64,000 nt of DNA from Phycicoccus sp. Soil748 (GCF_001428025.1 NZ_LMSC01000012.1:16547-80546), one strand, 5' to 3'. Shown: positions 25,006 to 33,810, numbered from the stretch's first letter. Notes: a model not told the origin generated them from the sequence alone. Translations and numbers: made by a program.

Positions 25006-26598
25006 ATGAGTCCTTCGTGGGAAGACGAGTCCGCTGCAGTTATCGCCCAGGGGCTACGGCGCCGGGGGTTCCTCACCGCCGCCGGGCTCGCTGCCACGGC
25101 CGCGCTCGTGGCCGGGAGGCCGGAACGGGCGCACGCGGCAGTCTCGGGGTCGCGGGCCATGCCCTACCCCTTCACCCTGGGTATCGCCTCGGGTGACCCG
25201 CTGTCGACGGCCGTGGTCCTGTGGACCCGCTTGGCACCCAGCCCATTCGAGGTCGACGGGGGCATGGCGACGGACAGCTTCCCGGTGCAGTGGGTCGTGG
25301 CCGAGGACGCGTCGATGGCCACAGTGGTGCGCCGAGGCACCGCCCTGGCGCACGCCGAGTACGCCCACAGCGTGCACGTCGACGTCGGGGGTCTGCGCCC
25401 GGATCGCGAGTACTGGTACCAGTTCCGCTGCGGTCCGCACCTCAGTGGCGTGGGCCGCACGCGCACGGCGCCGGCGCCAGGGGCGCACCTCGACCACCTC
25501 GACCTCGTCGTCGCTTCGTGCCAGTCGCTCGGTGCGGGCTGGTACCACGCGTGGAAGGACGCCGCGTCCGAGCCTGCGGACCTCGTGTACTTCGCCGGCG
25601 ACTACATCTACGAGTACGCCACGGATGCCACCTCAGTTCGGTGGCCGTACACGCCTTCCCTGCCCGCCGACTTCACCCGGCAGACCGACACGCTCGGCCG
25701 CTTCCGTCAGCAGTACGGGCTCTACAAGTCGGACCCCGACCTCCAGGAGGCGCACCGGGTCTCGCCGTGGATGGTGACCTGGGACGACCACGAGGTCTTC
25801 AACGACTACGACGCGGAGGACCCGTCGCTCTACCAGCTGCGGGCCAACGCCTACCGCGCCTTCTGGGAGCACATGCCCCTGCGGTCACCGCAGCGCCCCA
25901 GTGGCTACACGGCGCGGATGTACCGGCAGCTCGACTACGGCGACCTCGCGCGCTTCCACGTCATCGACGCGCGCCAGTACAAGACCGGCCAGCTCCCGGG
26001 CAGCACGGTGGGCGACACCGCGGAGCGACGCGACCCCAGCCGCCAGATCCTCGGCACGGCGCAGGAGGCCTGGCTGCTCGACAGCCTCGGGTCCGGCGCG
26101 ACGACCTGGGACGTCATGGCCAACACGGTGCTGTTCAGCCGGCTGGACAGCGACGACACCGCGGGAGAGCGGTTCTCCACGGGCCAGTGGGATGCCTACC
26201 AGGCTGCGCAACAGCGGGTGATCGACACGGTGGCGGCCAAGGACGCGGGCGGCTTCGTGGTGCTGACGGGGGACATCCACCGCAACTACCACCTCAACGT
26301 CCTGAAGGACTTCGAGGACCCCGACTCGGCCGTCGTGGGCGTGGAGTTCGCCGGTACCTCGATCTCGAGCGGCCGCGACGGTGGCGAGACCGACTCCGGG
26401 CTCGAGGTCCGCACGCGGGCGAACCCGCACCTGGTCAGCGCCGACCTGCGACGTGGCTACCTGCGCTGCCGGATCAGCCACGACGTGTGGACGACGCAGG
26501 TGCGGGCCATCGACCGGATCTCGACCCTGGACTACCGCGCCTGGACGTCGCACACGCTCGTGACCGAGCCGCGGCGGCCCGGGCTCCAGGTCAGCTGA
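25006..26598 (+). CDS. phoD: PhoD-like alkaline phosphatase/phosphodiesterase
   Basis: A 530-residue exported phosphatase. A twin-arginine signal (LRRRGFLTAAGLA, residues 17-30) leads to the N-terminal PhoD beta domain (FTLGIASGDPL, VLWTRL) and then the metallophosphatase core: VASCQSLGAGWYHAW, YFAGDYIYEY (metal Asp), MVTWDDHEVFNDYD, and VVLTGDIHRNY near the C-terminus. It hydrolyses phosphate mono- or diesters outside the cell, usually under phosphate limitation with Ca and Fe cofactors. The operator-like TTATGCA upstream suggests instead that it shares control with the sugar-acid genes. Its stop overlaps the stop of the convergent glycoside hydrolase gene by 8 bp. Confidence 0.92.
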   Translation: MSPSWEDESAAVIAQGLRRRGFLTAAGLAATAALVAGRPERAHAAVSGSRAMPYPFTLGIASGDPLSTAVVLWTRLAPSPFEVDGGMATDSFPVQWVVAEDASMATVVRRGTALAHAEYAHSVHVDVGGLRPDREYWYQFRCGPHLSGVGRTRTAPAPGAHLDHLDLVVASCQSLGAGWYHAWKDAASEPADLVYFAGDYIYEYATDATSVRWPYTPSLPADFTRQTDTLGRFRQQYGLYKSDPDLQEAHRVSPWMVTWDDHEVFNDYDAEDPSLYQLRANAYRAFWEHMPLRSPQRPSGYTARMYRQLDYGDLARFHVIDARQYKTGQLPGSTVGDTAERRDPSRQILGTAQEAWLLDSLGSGATTWDVMANTVLFSRLDSDDTAGERFSTGQWDAYQAAQQRVIDTVAAKDAGGFVVLTGDIHRNYHLNVLKDFEDPDSAVVGVEFAGTSISSGRDGGETDSGLEVRTRANPHLVSADLRRGYLRCRISHDVWTTQVRAIDRISTLDYRAWTSHTLVTEPRRPGLQVS

Positions 26599-28687
26599 AG
26601 AGCAGCACGCGCAGCCCGTCGGGCTCGACGACCCCCTCGTAGCCGGCGGTCACCGCCCCGTCGGCAGGCGTGCCGTCGAGAGCGACGACTCGCGGGGCGT
26701 CCGAGAGCGTCCGACCGCCCCAGTCCTCGGGTCGCACCGCGACCGTGGCGCTGCTGGGCGCGTCGGTGGGGTTGACCAGCACCACGAGCACCTCGTCGCC
26801 GTGGCTGTAGGCGCGCGCGTGGCACCCAGACGTGGAGAGCCCCTCGACGTGGCGGTACTGTCCCTCGCAGAAGAACCGCAGGAAGCGCCTGCGCAGCGTC
26901 GCCAGCTGCCTGAGCGTCGCCACCAGCTCGGGGTGCTCGGCGAGTCGGTGGCTGTGCATCTGGCCAGGCATCACGTTGATCAGCCCGCCGTCGGCAAAGG
27001 CCAGCAGCGAACCGCGCGGGTGCTCGTTGACGTTGGCGTTGAGCCGGAACTGTGGGAAGACGTAGCGGAACGGTGCGTCCTCGTCGAGGTCTGCGCCGTT
27101 GCGCCAGTCCCAGGTGTAGTCCAGGACCGGGACCTTCTGCTCGGTGACCATCTCACCGGAGAAGGTGCCCCGGGGGTTCTTGCTGCGCACGAGCTCGTGG
27201 ATGGCCCGGCCCACGTCCAGCAGCCGGTCACCCTCCTCGTCCGGTGCCCCGTCCGCGGACGGGTTGTAGTTGGGCTCGAACCAGGACCAGTACTGGTCCC
27301 AGCAGGTGGAGGTCGCCCCCAGCTCCAGGAGCCTGGCGTGCTCGGCCAGGATCGCGTCCCGCATACCCCGTGCCAGCAACGAACCGCGCACCATCGCGTG
27401 CGTCCCCATGAACGGGACCCGGAACCGCGGCAGGAAGTCCAGCCCGTAGGTCCAGTCGTCCCCGACCGCCTGTCCCGCGGCGTTGAGGTGCTTCCACTCC
27501 TGCAGTGACTCGTCGGTGTCGCGCAGCAGGTGGTGGCTCACGAACAGGGAGACGGGCACCCCGAGCCCGCGGCACCGGGTCAGCGCGGCCCGCAGGTCGT
27601 CCTCGGTCCCCAGGCGGGGGTTCAGGATGATGGGCAGGCCGTTCTTCTCCCACCAGTGCCAGACGCAGAGCTCGGCGAGGCCGAGTGAGGGGTCGGCGAG
27701 CTCCTCGGCGTACTCGGGCAGCTCCTCGAGCGTGAAGTTGACCGGCGCGTGCCGGATCGCGGGCCACACCGACCGGATCCCGAGGGCCTCGCGGATGTGG
27801 GGCGGTGCGTCGTAGGGGTAGGCCTCCGCGGCGAACTCCTGGAAGGCCCGGGCGCCGGCATACCAGTCGCCCTCATGCAGGACGATGACGAAGTCGCCAC
27901 TGTCCCAGGTGGATCCGGGCGCGATCGTCGGGAAGTGCAGCCACCTCAGGGCGAACTCGTCCCGCGCCCGGTCGGGCCGCTCGAGCAGGAGGCCCTGGGC
28001 GCGGTAGCGCGGGTCTCGGGAGTAGAGGGTGAGGCCGCCACGGGAGTCGCCGTAGTCGAGCCACTTCATGCTGAACTCGAAGGCGCCGTAACCGTAGTAG
28101 CGCTGGAGGGGTGTCTCGAGGAAGGACGCGTCGTCGGGCCGCATCGAGAGCTGGCGCAGCGGCCACACCGTGCCGCGGCTGAGCCGCAGGCGCGTCTCGT
28201 CCGACCCGCTGACCCCGACTCGTGGCGGGTGGCCGGCTGCCGAGGCGTGCAGCGACACGCGCGCCGCCGGGTCCTGGCCGCCTGCGGACAGTCCGAGCAC
28301 CTGAGGGAAGGCGACCTGCGGGATCGGGAGGTCGCCGTCGTTGCGCACCTGCGCACGCACGACGAGCCCCTCGGGGGCCGACCGGAGCTCGACCTCGACA
28401 CGGACGGGTGCGGTGTGGTGGGGGGTGGTGAGCCGGGACCACGTGAGTCGGACGGTGTCGTCGTCCTCGCGGACGACCTCCGGGGCGCCGTGCGTGCCCG
28501 TCTCCGTGAAGTGCGAGCCGTACCCGGGGATCGGCAGGGCCAGCCGAAGGAGCCCGACGCCGGTCGTGCCACCGATCAGCTCGCGTCCGTCGGGACCGAG
28601 TGCGGCGCTGCACAACGCCCCCGAGCCGGTGTCGACACCGACCCGGCCGCCGCGCACCTCGATCCACTCGATGGGGCTGGTGGGCAT
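26591..28687 (-). CDS. glycoside-hydrolase-like protein (DUF6259-type)
   Basis: A 698-residue cytoplasmic protein. An N-terminal beta-sandwich (about 1-270) precedes a TIM-barrel region with WHWWEKNGLPIILNPR, VSLFVSHH, STCWDQYWSWFEP, a GEMVTEQK strand and FADGGLINVMPGQM, then a C-terminal beta domain (VLVVLVNPTD). This is the clan GH-D (GH27/36-like) layout, and I think it belongs to the poorly characterised DUF6259 group. The candidate nucleophile is the Asp in CWDQYW. I use the ATG at 28687, which has GAGGAG six bases upstream, rather than the ATG at 28735, which has none. It is divergent from the GntR gene and carries a TTATGCA site upstream, so it probably feeds the pathway with free sugar. 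Confidence 0.75.
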   Translation of the reverse strand: MPTSPIEWIEVRGGRVGVDTGSGALCSAALGPDGRELIGGTTGVGLLRLALPIPGYGSHFTETGTHGAPEVVREDDDTVRLTWSRLTTPHHTAPVRVEVELRSAPEGLVVRAQVRNDGDLPIPQVAFPQVLGLSAGGQDPAARVSLHASAAGHPPRVGVSGSDETRLRLSRGTVWPLRQLSMRPDDASFLETPLQRYYGYGAFEFSMKWLDYGDSRGGLTLYSRDPRYRAQGLLLERPDRARDEFALRWLHFPTIAPGSTWDSGDFVIVLHEGDWYAGARAFQEFAAEAYPYDAPPHIREALGIRSVWPAIRHAPVNFTLEELPEYAEELADPSLGLAELCVWHWWEKNGLPIILNPRLGTEDDLRAALTRCRGLGVPVSLFVSHHLLRDTDESLQEWKHLNAAGQAVGDDWTYGLDFLPRFRVPFMGTHAMVRGSLLARGMRDAILAEHARLLELGATSTCWDQYWSWFEPNYNPSADGAPDEEGDRLLDVGRAIHELVRSKNPRGTFSGEMVTEQKVPVLDYTWDWRNGADLDEDAPFRYVFPQFRLNANVNEHPRGSLLAFADGGLINVMPGQMHSHRLAEHPELVATLRQLATLRRRFLRFFCEGQYRHVEGLSTSGCHARAYSHGDEVLVVLVNPTDAPSSATVAVRPEDWGGRTLSDAPRVVALDGTPADGAVTAGYEGVVEPDGLRVLLFS

Positions 28688-28741
28688 GCCGGGCTCCTCG
28701 GGTTCTGATGCGGTGGACCAGGTGGTGTCGATCATGAGGCA

Positions 28742-28751
28742 TTATGCATAC
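28742..28751. promoter_or_regulatory. candidate GntR operator, site A
   Basis: TTATGCATAC with an 8-bp palindromic core (28743-28750), in the divergent region between the glycoside hydrolase gene and the GntR regulator gene, where it could control both. On the minus strand it contains CATAAT, a -10-like hexamer for the hydrolase promoter. Confidence 0.55.
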
Positions 28752-28801
28752 TCATGACGACCATGGCCGCGGGCGCACCCGCGACGTGCCCGCCCGACCG
28801 A

Positions 28802-28811
28802 TCATGCATGA
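28802..28811. promoter_or_regulatory. 10-bp palindrome near the GntR gene
   Basis: TCATGCATGA is a perfect palindrome sharing the ATGCAT core of the TTATGCA sites and lies 59 bp before the GntR start codon. It may be a second, weaker autoregulatory site. Confidence 0.35.
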
Positions 28812-28869
28812 CGCATCAGGCAGGCCGACGCATTGCGCGCGGCAGCGGCTCGTCCCGATACTGGGCGTC

Positions 28870-29613
28870 ATGACCGACCTCGGGGTGCTTCAGGGGCTGT
28901 CCGACCGGGGCAGCCTGGTCGACCAGGTGCGCGAGTCGATCCAGGCGGCGATCACCTCCGGCCGGCTCGACCCGGGTGAGCGGCTCCGCGAGATCCCCCT
29001 GTCCAAGCACTTCGGGGTGTCGACCACTCCGGTGCGCGAGGCCCTGCGCCGGTTGGAGAGCGACGGCTTGGTGCAGGTGCACCCGCGGCGTGGCGCCGTC
29101 GTCACCGCGCTGCAGGACGGTGTGGTCGCGGACCTCTACGACCTGCGCCTGGTCCTGGAGGCCGAGGCGGTGCGACTTGCGGTGGCCCGCACCGAGCTCG
29201 AGCTGGGGCCGGTCTACAGCCTCCTCGGCGAGCTCGAGCGGCTGGTCGACGTCGGCGATGCCGCCTTCGCCGAGGTGGACGTGCAGTTCCACCGCGCGAT
29301 CGACGACCTCTGCGGCAACCGCGAGCTTGCCGCCGAGGCCGAGCGCATCCACCGCCGGATCCAGGCGGCGAGGGTGCGTGCCTCGGTGCCGGGACGCCTG
29401 CGCGTCGCGCAGGACCAGCACGCCGAGATCGTCGAGGCCCTCCGCAAGCGCGAGCCGGAGCAGGCGCAGGAGGCAGTCCGCCGTCACATCACCTCCGCCA
29501 AGGACAACGTCCTGGGCTTCCTCAAGGCCCGTGCGGCCGCAGCGGACGACGTGGCGCCTGGCGACGGAGAGGGCCCGGCACTGGCCGGCACGGCAGCGGC
29601 CGGCGGCTGGTAG
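28870..29613 (+). CDS. GntR/FadR-subfamily transcriptional regulator
   Basis: A 247-residue regulator. The winged helix (about 14-80) includes REIPLSKHFGVSTTPVREALRRLESDGLV, typical of GntR proteins, and is followed by an all-helical FCD ligand domain (about 88-215) with Asp and His residues placed as in metal-binding FadR-type sensors (DLRLVLEAEAVRLA, VDVQFHRAIDDL, DQHAEIVEAL). FCD regulators usually bind an organic acid of the pathway they control. The ATG at 28870 has no clear ribosome binding site, so earlier starts are possible. Being beside and between TTATGCA sites, it is the best candidate for their binding protein. Confidence 0.9.
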   Translation: MTDLGVLQGLSDRGSLVDQVRESIQAAITSGRLDPGERLREIPLSKHFGVSTTPVREALRRLESDGLVQVHPRRGAVVTALQDGVVADLYDLRLVLEAEAVRLAVARTELELGPVYSLLGELERLVDVGDAAFAEVDVQFHRAIDDLCGNRELAAEAERIHRRIQAARVRASVPGRLRVAQDQHAEIVEALRKREPEQAQEAVRRHITSAKDNVLGFLKARAAAADDVAPGDGEGPALAGTAAAGGW

Positions 29614-29616
29614 ACA

Positions 29617-29626
29617 TTATGCAGAA
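29617..29626. promoter_or_regulatory. candidate GntR operator, site B
   Basis: TTATGCAGAA begins 3 bp after the GntR stop and about 90 bp upstream of the enolase-superfamily gene. It matches site D exactly. A weak TTCCTG-17-TAGGCT promoter-like pair follows at 29642-29670. Confidence 0.55.
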
Positions 29627-29712
29627 AGACGTCGGAATCCCTTCCTGAGCGGCGTCGGCGTGGTTAGGCTGGCCGGGCACCGAGACCCCCCAAGGCAGGA
29701 GTCGGGCCACCG

Positions 29713-30891
29713 ATGAGGATCACGAAGATCACCGGCTACGCGGTGAAGTCCGACAACGCCTACGCGATGTCGGGGGCGGTCCGTCCGGGGGAGCGACTCC
29801 CCGGGACGGACTACCGCCGGTTCGCCCCCCACCGCCAGCTCTACTCCGACCGCTCGGAGGCGGCGCTCGTACGCGTCGAGACCGACGAGGGGCTCGTGGG
29901 GTGGGGCGAGGCCCAGGCGCCGATCGGGCCGGAGGTCGTCCTGGTCGTCGTCGAGAAGGTGCTCGGCCCGACCCTGCTCGGCCTGGACCCCCTGGCGACC
30001 ACGGCCCGCGCGGGGGACATGTACGAGACGCTCCGGGTCCGCGGTCAGGTGGGGGGCTTCCAGCAGGACGCGATCGCTGCCCTGGACACGGCCCTGTGGG
30101 ACCTGCGTGGGCAGGCTGCGGGACTGTCGCTGGCGGAGCTGGTCGGGGGTCGCCTGCGCGACGAGCTGCCCTGCTACGTCACCGGTCTGCGTGAGAAGAC
30201 TGCAGAAGGACGTCGCGAGGAGGCGGCCGAGTGGGCCCGCCGGGGCTTCGGTGTGAAGCCGTGCCTGGGCTTCGGTGCGCGCCCTGACGGCCACGAGGTG
30301 ACGGGCCTGCGCGAGGCCATGGGCGACGAGGCGTGGCTCGCGGTGGACGGGATGTGGGGCTACACGCTGCCGGAGGCCAAGGCGCTGGGACGGGTGCTGG
30401 CAGAGGCCGGCGTCGCGTTCCTGGAGTCGGCCCTGGCCCCCGAGGACGTCCTCGGGCACCGCGAGCTGGTGCGCAGCCTGGACATCCCCGTCGCGGTGGG
30501 TGAGCCGTTGCGCACGCGGCACCAGTTCGTGCCCTGGCTGGCCGCCCGGGCGATGGACGTGGTGCAGCCCGACCTCATGCGCAACGGGGTGGGGGAGACC
30601 CTCGCCATCGCCACGCTGGCCTCGGCGCAGCACCTGCCCGTCGCCCTGCACACCGGCGTCGTCACGGCCGTCGGGATGGCTGCGTCGTGGCAGTTGGCGT
30701 CAGCCCTTCCGAACTTCCTGGTGCAGGAGTTCCAGCCCGTCATGCTCGAGACCTTCGGGCACCTCGTGGAGGAGGGCCTCACCGTGGCGGATGGGGTGGT
30801 GCAGGTGCCAAGGGGGCCTGGGATCGGCGTCACGGTGGACGAGGGGCGCGTCCGCGCGATGAGCGGCTCGGTCGTCGAGATCGGGCTGTGA
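29713..30891 (+). CDS. enolase-superfamily sugar-acid dehydratase (mandelate racemase subgroup)
   Basis: A 392-residue enzyme with the capping domain (1-120) and a beta/alpha barrel. The metal ligands are Asp212 (VDGMWGY), Glu238 (FLESAL) and Glu264 (VGEPL); Asp287 and His313 (ALHTGVVT) form the dyad of the mandelate-racemase subgroup. The usual Lys-x-Lys pair is Lys182-Pro-Cys184, so the second Lys is missing. Members of this subgroup dehydrate aldonates to 2-keto-3-deoxy acids (fuconate, rhamnonate, gluconate), the role I propose here. It is coupled by a GTGA overlap (30888-30891) to the lactonase gene. Confidence 0.85.
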   Translation: MRITKITGYAVKSDNAYAMSGAVRPGERLPGTDYRRFAPHRQLYSDRSEAALVRVETDEGLVGWGEAQAPIGPEVVLVVVEKVLGPTLLGLDPLATTARAGDMYETLRVRGQVGGFQQDAIAALDTALWDLRGQAAGLSLAELVGGRLRDELPCYVTGLREKTAEGRREEAAEWARRGFGVKPCLGFGARPDGHEVTGLREAMGDEAWLAVDGMWGYTLPEAKALGRVLAEAGVAFLESALAPEDVLGHRELVRSLDIPVAVGEPLRTRHQFVPWLAARAMDVVQPDLMRNGVGETLAIATLASAQHLPVALHTGVVTAVGMAASWQLASALPNFLVQEFQPVMLETFGHLVEEGLTVADGVVQVPRGPGIGVTVDEGRVRAMSGSVVEIGL

Positions 30892-31766
30892 GTGCACCTG
30901 CACGGGTGCGTCCCGACTGGCAGGAGCTGCCGCTCGGCGACCACCTCCTGGCCGAGAGCCCCCGGTGGGACGAGGTGCGGCAACGGCTCTCGTGGGTCGA
31001 CATCCTCGGCGGGACGGTGTCGGTCGCCGGTCACCGGGATGGCGCGTGGGAGGCGGTCGAGCGCCGCAGCGTCGGGAGCGTGCCGACTGCTGCCCAGCCC
31101 TTGGCGGACGGCTCGCTTGCTGTAGCCGTCGACGGCTGCGTCCAGGTCCTCGATACGGGGGGAGTCGCCGTGCCACCGGTCGTCGTGTGCGAGGACCCGT
31201 CCACCGTGCGCACCAACGACATGGTCGTGGACCCAGCCGGGCGGCTGCTCGTGGGCCTGTTCACCCAGGACCGCGTGACCCCCCGTGGCGGCGTGGTGGC
31301 CGTCGACCTGCGAGCGGGGACCGCGACACCGGTCGTGCAGGGCTATGTCACCGCCAACGGCCTGGCCGTGACGGCCGACGGTGAGCACCTGTACGCCGTC
31401 GACACGGCGGCAGGGACGGTGCGCCGGCACCCGCTCGCGGGGACGGGACAGCCGGCCGAGGCGCCGGTGCTCGTCCGGCACCGGGGCCAGGGCGTCCTCG
31501 ACGGCATCGCCCTGGGCCCCGACGGCGACCTGTGGGTGGCGGTCTGGGGCTGCGGGGTCCTGCACCGCTACACGCTCGAGGGGCGCCTTCGGCAGGTCGT
31601 CGAGGTGCCGGTGCCGCGCCCGAGCGCACTCGCCCTCGTGACGACGGTGGCCGGCGTCCAGCTGGTCGTGACCACCGCACGGTCGGACCTGCCGGCGACG
31701 AGGCCCACGGGTCCACCGGACCCCAGCCGTGAGGGCCGCCTCTACGCCACCGCCTTCCCGGAGTGA
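30888..31766 (+). CDS. SMP-30/gluconolactonase-family lactonase
   Basis: A 292-residue six-bladed beta-propeller without a signal peptide. The family motifs are LLAESPRWDEVRQRLSWVDI (metal Glu23), RTNDMVVDPAGRLLVG, TANGLAVTADGEHLY and LDGIALGPDGDLWVA, supplying the Glu, Asn, Asn and Asp that bind the divalent metal. It should open the sugar lactone made by the dehydrogenase to the aldonate used by the dehydratase encoded just upstream. The GTG start overlaps the dehydratase stop by 4 bp. Confidence 0.9.
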   Translation: MSAPARVRPDWQELPLGDHLLAESPRWDEVRQRLSWVDILGGTVSVAGHRDGAWEAVERRSVGSVPTAAQPLADGSLAVAVDGCVQVLDTGGVAVPPVVVCEDPSTVRTNDMVVDPAGRLLVGLFTQDRVTPRGGVVAVDLRAGTATPVVQGYVTANGLAVTADGEHLYAVDTAAGTVRRHPLAGTGQPAEAPVLVRHRGQGVLDGIALGPDGDLWVAVWGCGVLHRYTLEGRLRQVVEVPVPRPSALALVTTVAGVQLVVTTARSDLPATRPTGPPDPSREGRLYATAFPE

Positions 31767-31836
31767 CGCGGGCGCACTCGGCGACACCCGTACACGGCTG
31801 CCTGACCACGCACGACCCCAACCGAGGAGGACCCTG

Positions 31837-32304
31837 GTGGATGCGCTCGAGACCCTGGTCGCGGAACGGGACTGTGCCCGGCTGACCTACCGCTACTGCC
31901 GGTTCGCCGACGGGGGTGAGGCGTCACGCCTGGCCGAGCTCTTCACCGAGGACGGCGTCTTCCAGACCCCGGAGATGCTGCTGCGCGGTCGGGCGCAGAT
32001 CGCTGCCACGTTCACCGAGCGCGAGGCGCTGACCGACCTGCAGACGCTGCACCTGTGCACCAACATCGACATCGAGGTGCTCGGGCCGTCGACCGCTCGC
32101 GGCTGGGTCAACCTCTGCCTCTTCCGCCGCTGGCGTGAGGTCGGTTCGACGGCCCCCGTGGTCGTCACCGCGCCGTCTCTCGTGGCCTCCTACGACGACG
32201 CGTACGCCCAGGTGGGTGGCCGGTGGCTCCTGTCCAGCCGGGTCCAGCGGGTCATCTTCGCCGACCCCTCGGACACGGGGTGGGTGCGCCCTCAGGATCG
32301 TTGA
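31837..32304 (+). CDS. SnoaL/NTF2-like protein
   Basis: A 155-residue NTF2-like protein (VAERDCARLTYRYCRFADGGEASRLAELF and a GGRWLLSSRVQRVIF end). Members with this start include ring-hydroxylating dioxygenase-type and bile-acid dehydratase-like proteins; in sugar operons they may act as isomerases, dehydratases or mutarotase-like helpers. The GTG start at 31837 has GAGGAGG six bases upstream. The stop codon overlaps the -35 element of the transporter promoter, so it ends the first transcript of the cluster. Confidence 0.8.
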   Translation: MDALETLVAERDCARLTYRYCRFADGGEASRLAELFTEDGVFQTPEMLLRGRAQIAATFTEREALTDLQTLHLCTNIDIEVLGPSTARGWVNLCLFRRWREVGSTAPVVVTAPSLVASYDDAYAQVGGRWLLSSRVQRVIFADPSDTGWVRPQDR

Positions 32305-32329
32305 CACCACATTATGCATAAGATATAAC
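32301..32329 (+). promoter_or_regulatory. sigma70-type promoter with an operator in its spacer (site C)
   Basis: TTGACA (32301-32306) and TATAAC (32324-32329) are separated by 17 bp. The 10-bp palindrome TTATGCATAA (32312-32321) occupies the spacer, so a bound regulator would block RNA polymerase. The ATG of the binding-protein gene follows about 35 bp downstream with GGGGAGG before it. This is the best-formed promoter in the window. Confidence 0.8.
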
Positions 32330-32367
32330 GTTCCTACGTTTCAGCAACGGCGCTGGGGAGGCACGCA

Positions 32368-33747
32368 ATGGGTGGTCAGGACGGTTTCACGGGCGGTTTC
32401 GGCGGCTTCGACCGCAGGACGTTCTTCAAGGGGGCGGGGCTTGCCGGTGCGACGCTGGCCGTCCCGTCGCTGCTGGCCGCCTGTGGCGGGGACAGCGGTG
32501 CGGGGGGCGCCGGCGGCGCGCAGAAGCTGCAGTTCTGGTGGAACCCGAGCGTGGAGTCCGCCGACCAGATGACGGCGTGGATGAACGGTGTGATCAAGGA
32601 GTTCACCGCGGCCAACAAGGGGACGACCATCGAGTCGACGACCCAGCCGTCCGAGCAGCTGGCGAGCAACTTCCGGACCGCCTGCCAGTCCAAGTCCGGG
32701 CCCGACCTGCAGCACGAGTACTCGGGCACCTACACGATGCAGTTCGTGTGGGAGAAGTGCATCGCCCCGCTGGACGGGACGTTGGACGCCGAGGAGATGA
32801 AGCACGTCCTGCCGCCGCAGGCGCTCGACATCTACAAGTTCAAGGGCAAGACGTGGGCACTGCCCTGGTACAACGCGCCCATCCCGCTCATGTACAACAA
32901 GGCGCTCTTCCGCAAGGCCGGCCTCGACCCCGACAAGGCGCCCGCCACGATGGACGAGATGATCACGGCGGCCGCGGCGCTGCGGAAGATCGGCGTCACC
33001 CCTTGGGGCTACGGCGTCAAGAACCTCACCGGTATCGGCAACTTCTCGGGGATGTTCAACACCCAGAACCTCAACGACCCGCGCGAGCTGCTGCCAGTGG
33101 TCCTGGGCGAGCAGAGGTACACCGACCCGAAGTTCTCCGAGTGGCTCACGTGGACCAAGGAGATGATCGACGCCAAGGTCTTCAACCCCGACGTCACGTC
33201 GCTGGAGTACCAGGACGCGATGAACATGTTCCTCGCCGGCAAGTGCGCCTTCGCGATCACCAGCAGCCTGACGAAGTTCCAGCAGGCCCTCGGCGACGAC
33301 CTCGGGGTGATGGCGCCGCCCAAGCGCGGCAGCGGTTCGCTCGCGGGCAAGGTCCACTTCAACTCGCACCCGCTGTTCATCACGGCCTTCGCCGAGCACA
33401 AGGAGATGGCGGCCAAGTTCCTCGCCTACCTGCACCGGCCGGAGTCGCTCAACGGGATGTACAAGGCCACCGGCTTCTTCCCCGCGGACGACCGCTTCGA
33501 CAGCAGCACCATGAACTCCCCGCAGGACAAGGCCCTCTGGGAGCTCCAGAGCAACCAGTCGACCATCGGCTACCAGAACTTCTGGCCGTCGAAGATGGAC
33601 CGCGAGAACAGCTTCCTCGCCGTCCAGGCGGTGTTCTCCGGCACGTCTCCCACCAAGGCGGCCGCCGACGTCGAGAAGCGTCTCGACGGGTGGCGCAAGG
33701 CCTCTGCCAACGAGCTGAAGAACTTCAAGGACTGGTCCGGCAGCTGA
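32368..33747 (+). CDS. ABC sugar transporter substrate-binding lipoprotein
   Basis: A 459-residue family 1 extracellular binding protein. The N-terminus combines a twin-arginine motif (DRRTFFKGAGLAG) with a lipobox LLAAC (Cys39), so it is a Tat-exported lipoprotein. The mature protein has the two-lobed pattern of carbohydrate binders (LQFWWNPS, ALPWYNAPIPLMYNKALF, FLAGKCAFAITSS). Two permease genes follow; no ATPase gene is in the cluster, so a shared MsiK-type ATPase elsewhere is expected. Control is by the TTGACA promoter with the TTATGCATAA site. Confidence 0.92.
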   Translation: MGGQDGFTGGFGGFDRRTFFKGAGLAGATLAVPSLLAACGGDSGAGGAGGAQKLQFWWNPSVESADQMTAWMNGVIKEFTAANKGTTIESTTQPSEQLASNFRTACQSKSGPDLQHEYSGTYTMQFVWEKCIAPLDGTLDAEEMKHVLPPQALDIYKFKGKTWALPWYNAPIPLMYNKALFRKAGLDPDKAPATMDEMITAAAALRKIGVTPWGYGVKNLTGIGNFSGMFNTQNLNDPRELLPVVLGEQRYTDPKFSEWLTWTKEMIDAKVFNPDVTSLEYQDAMNMFLAGKCAFAITSSLTKFQQALGDDLGVMAPPKRGSGSLAGKVHFNSHPLFITAFAEHKEMAAKFLAYLHRPESLNGMYKATGFFPADDRFDSSTMNSPQDKALWELQSNQSTIGYQNFWPSKMDRENSFLAVQAVFSGTSPTKAAADVEKRLDGWRKASANELKNFKDWSGS

Positions 33748-33810
33748 GCAGGCGGCCGTCGGACGGCCTGACCCGACCGCGCACGACCGACCCCTGAGGT
33801 GACCTCACCG

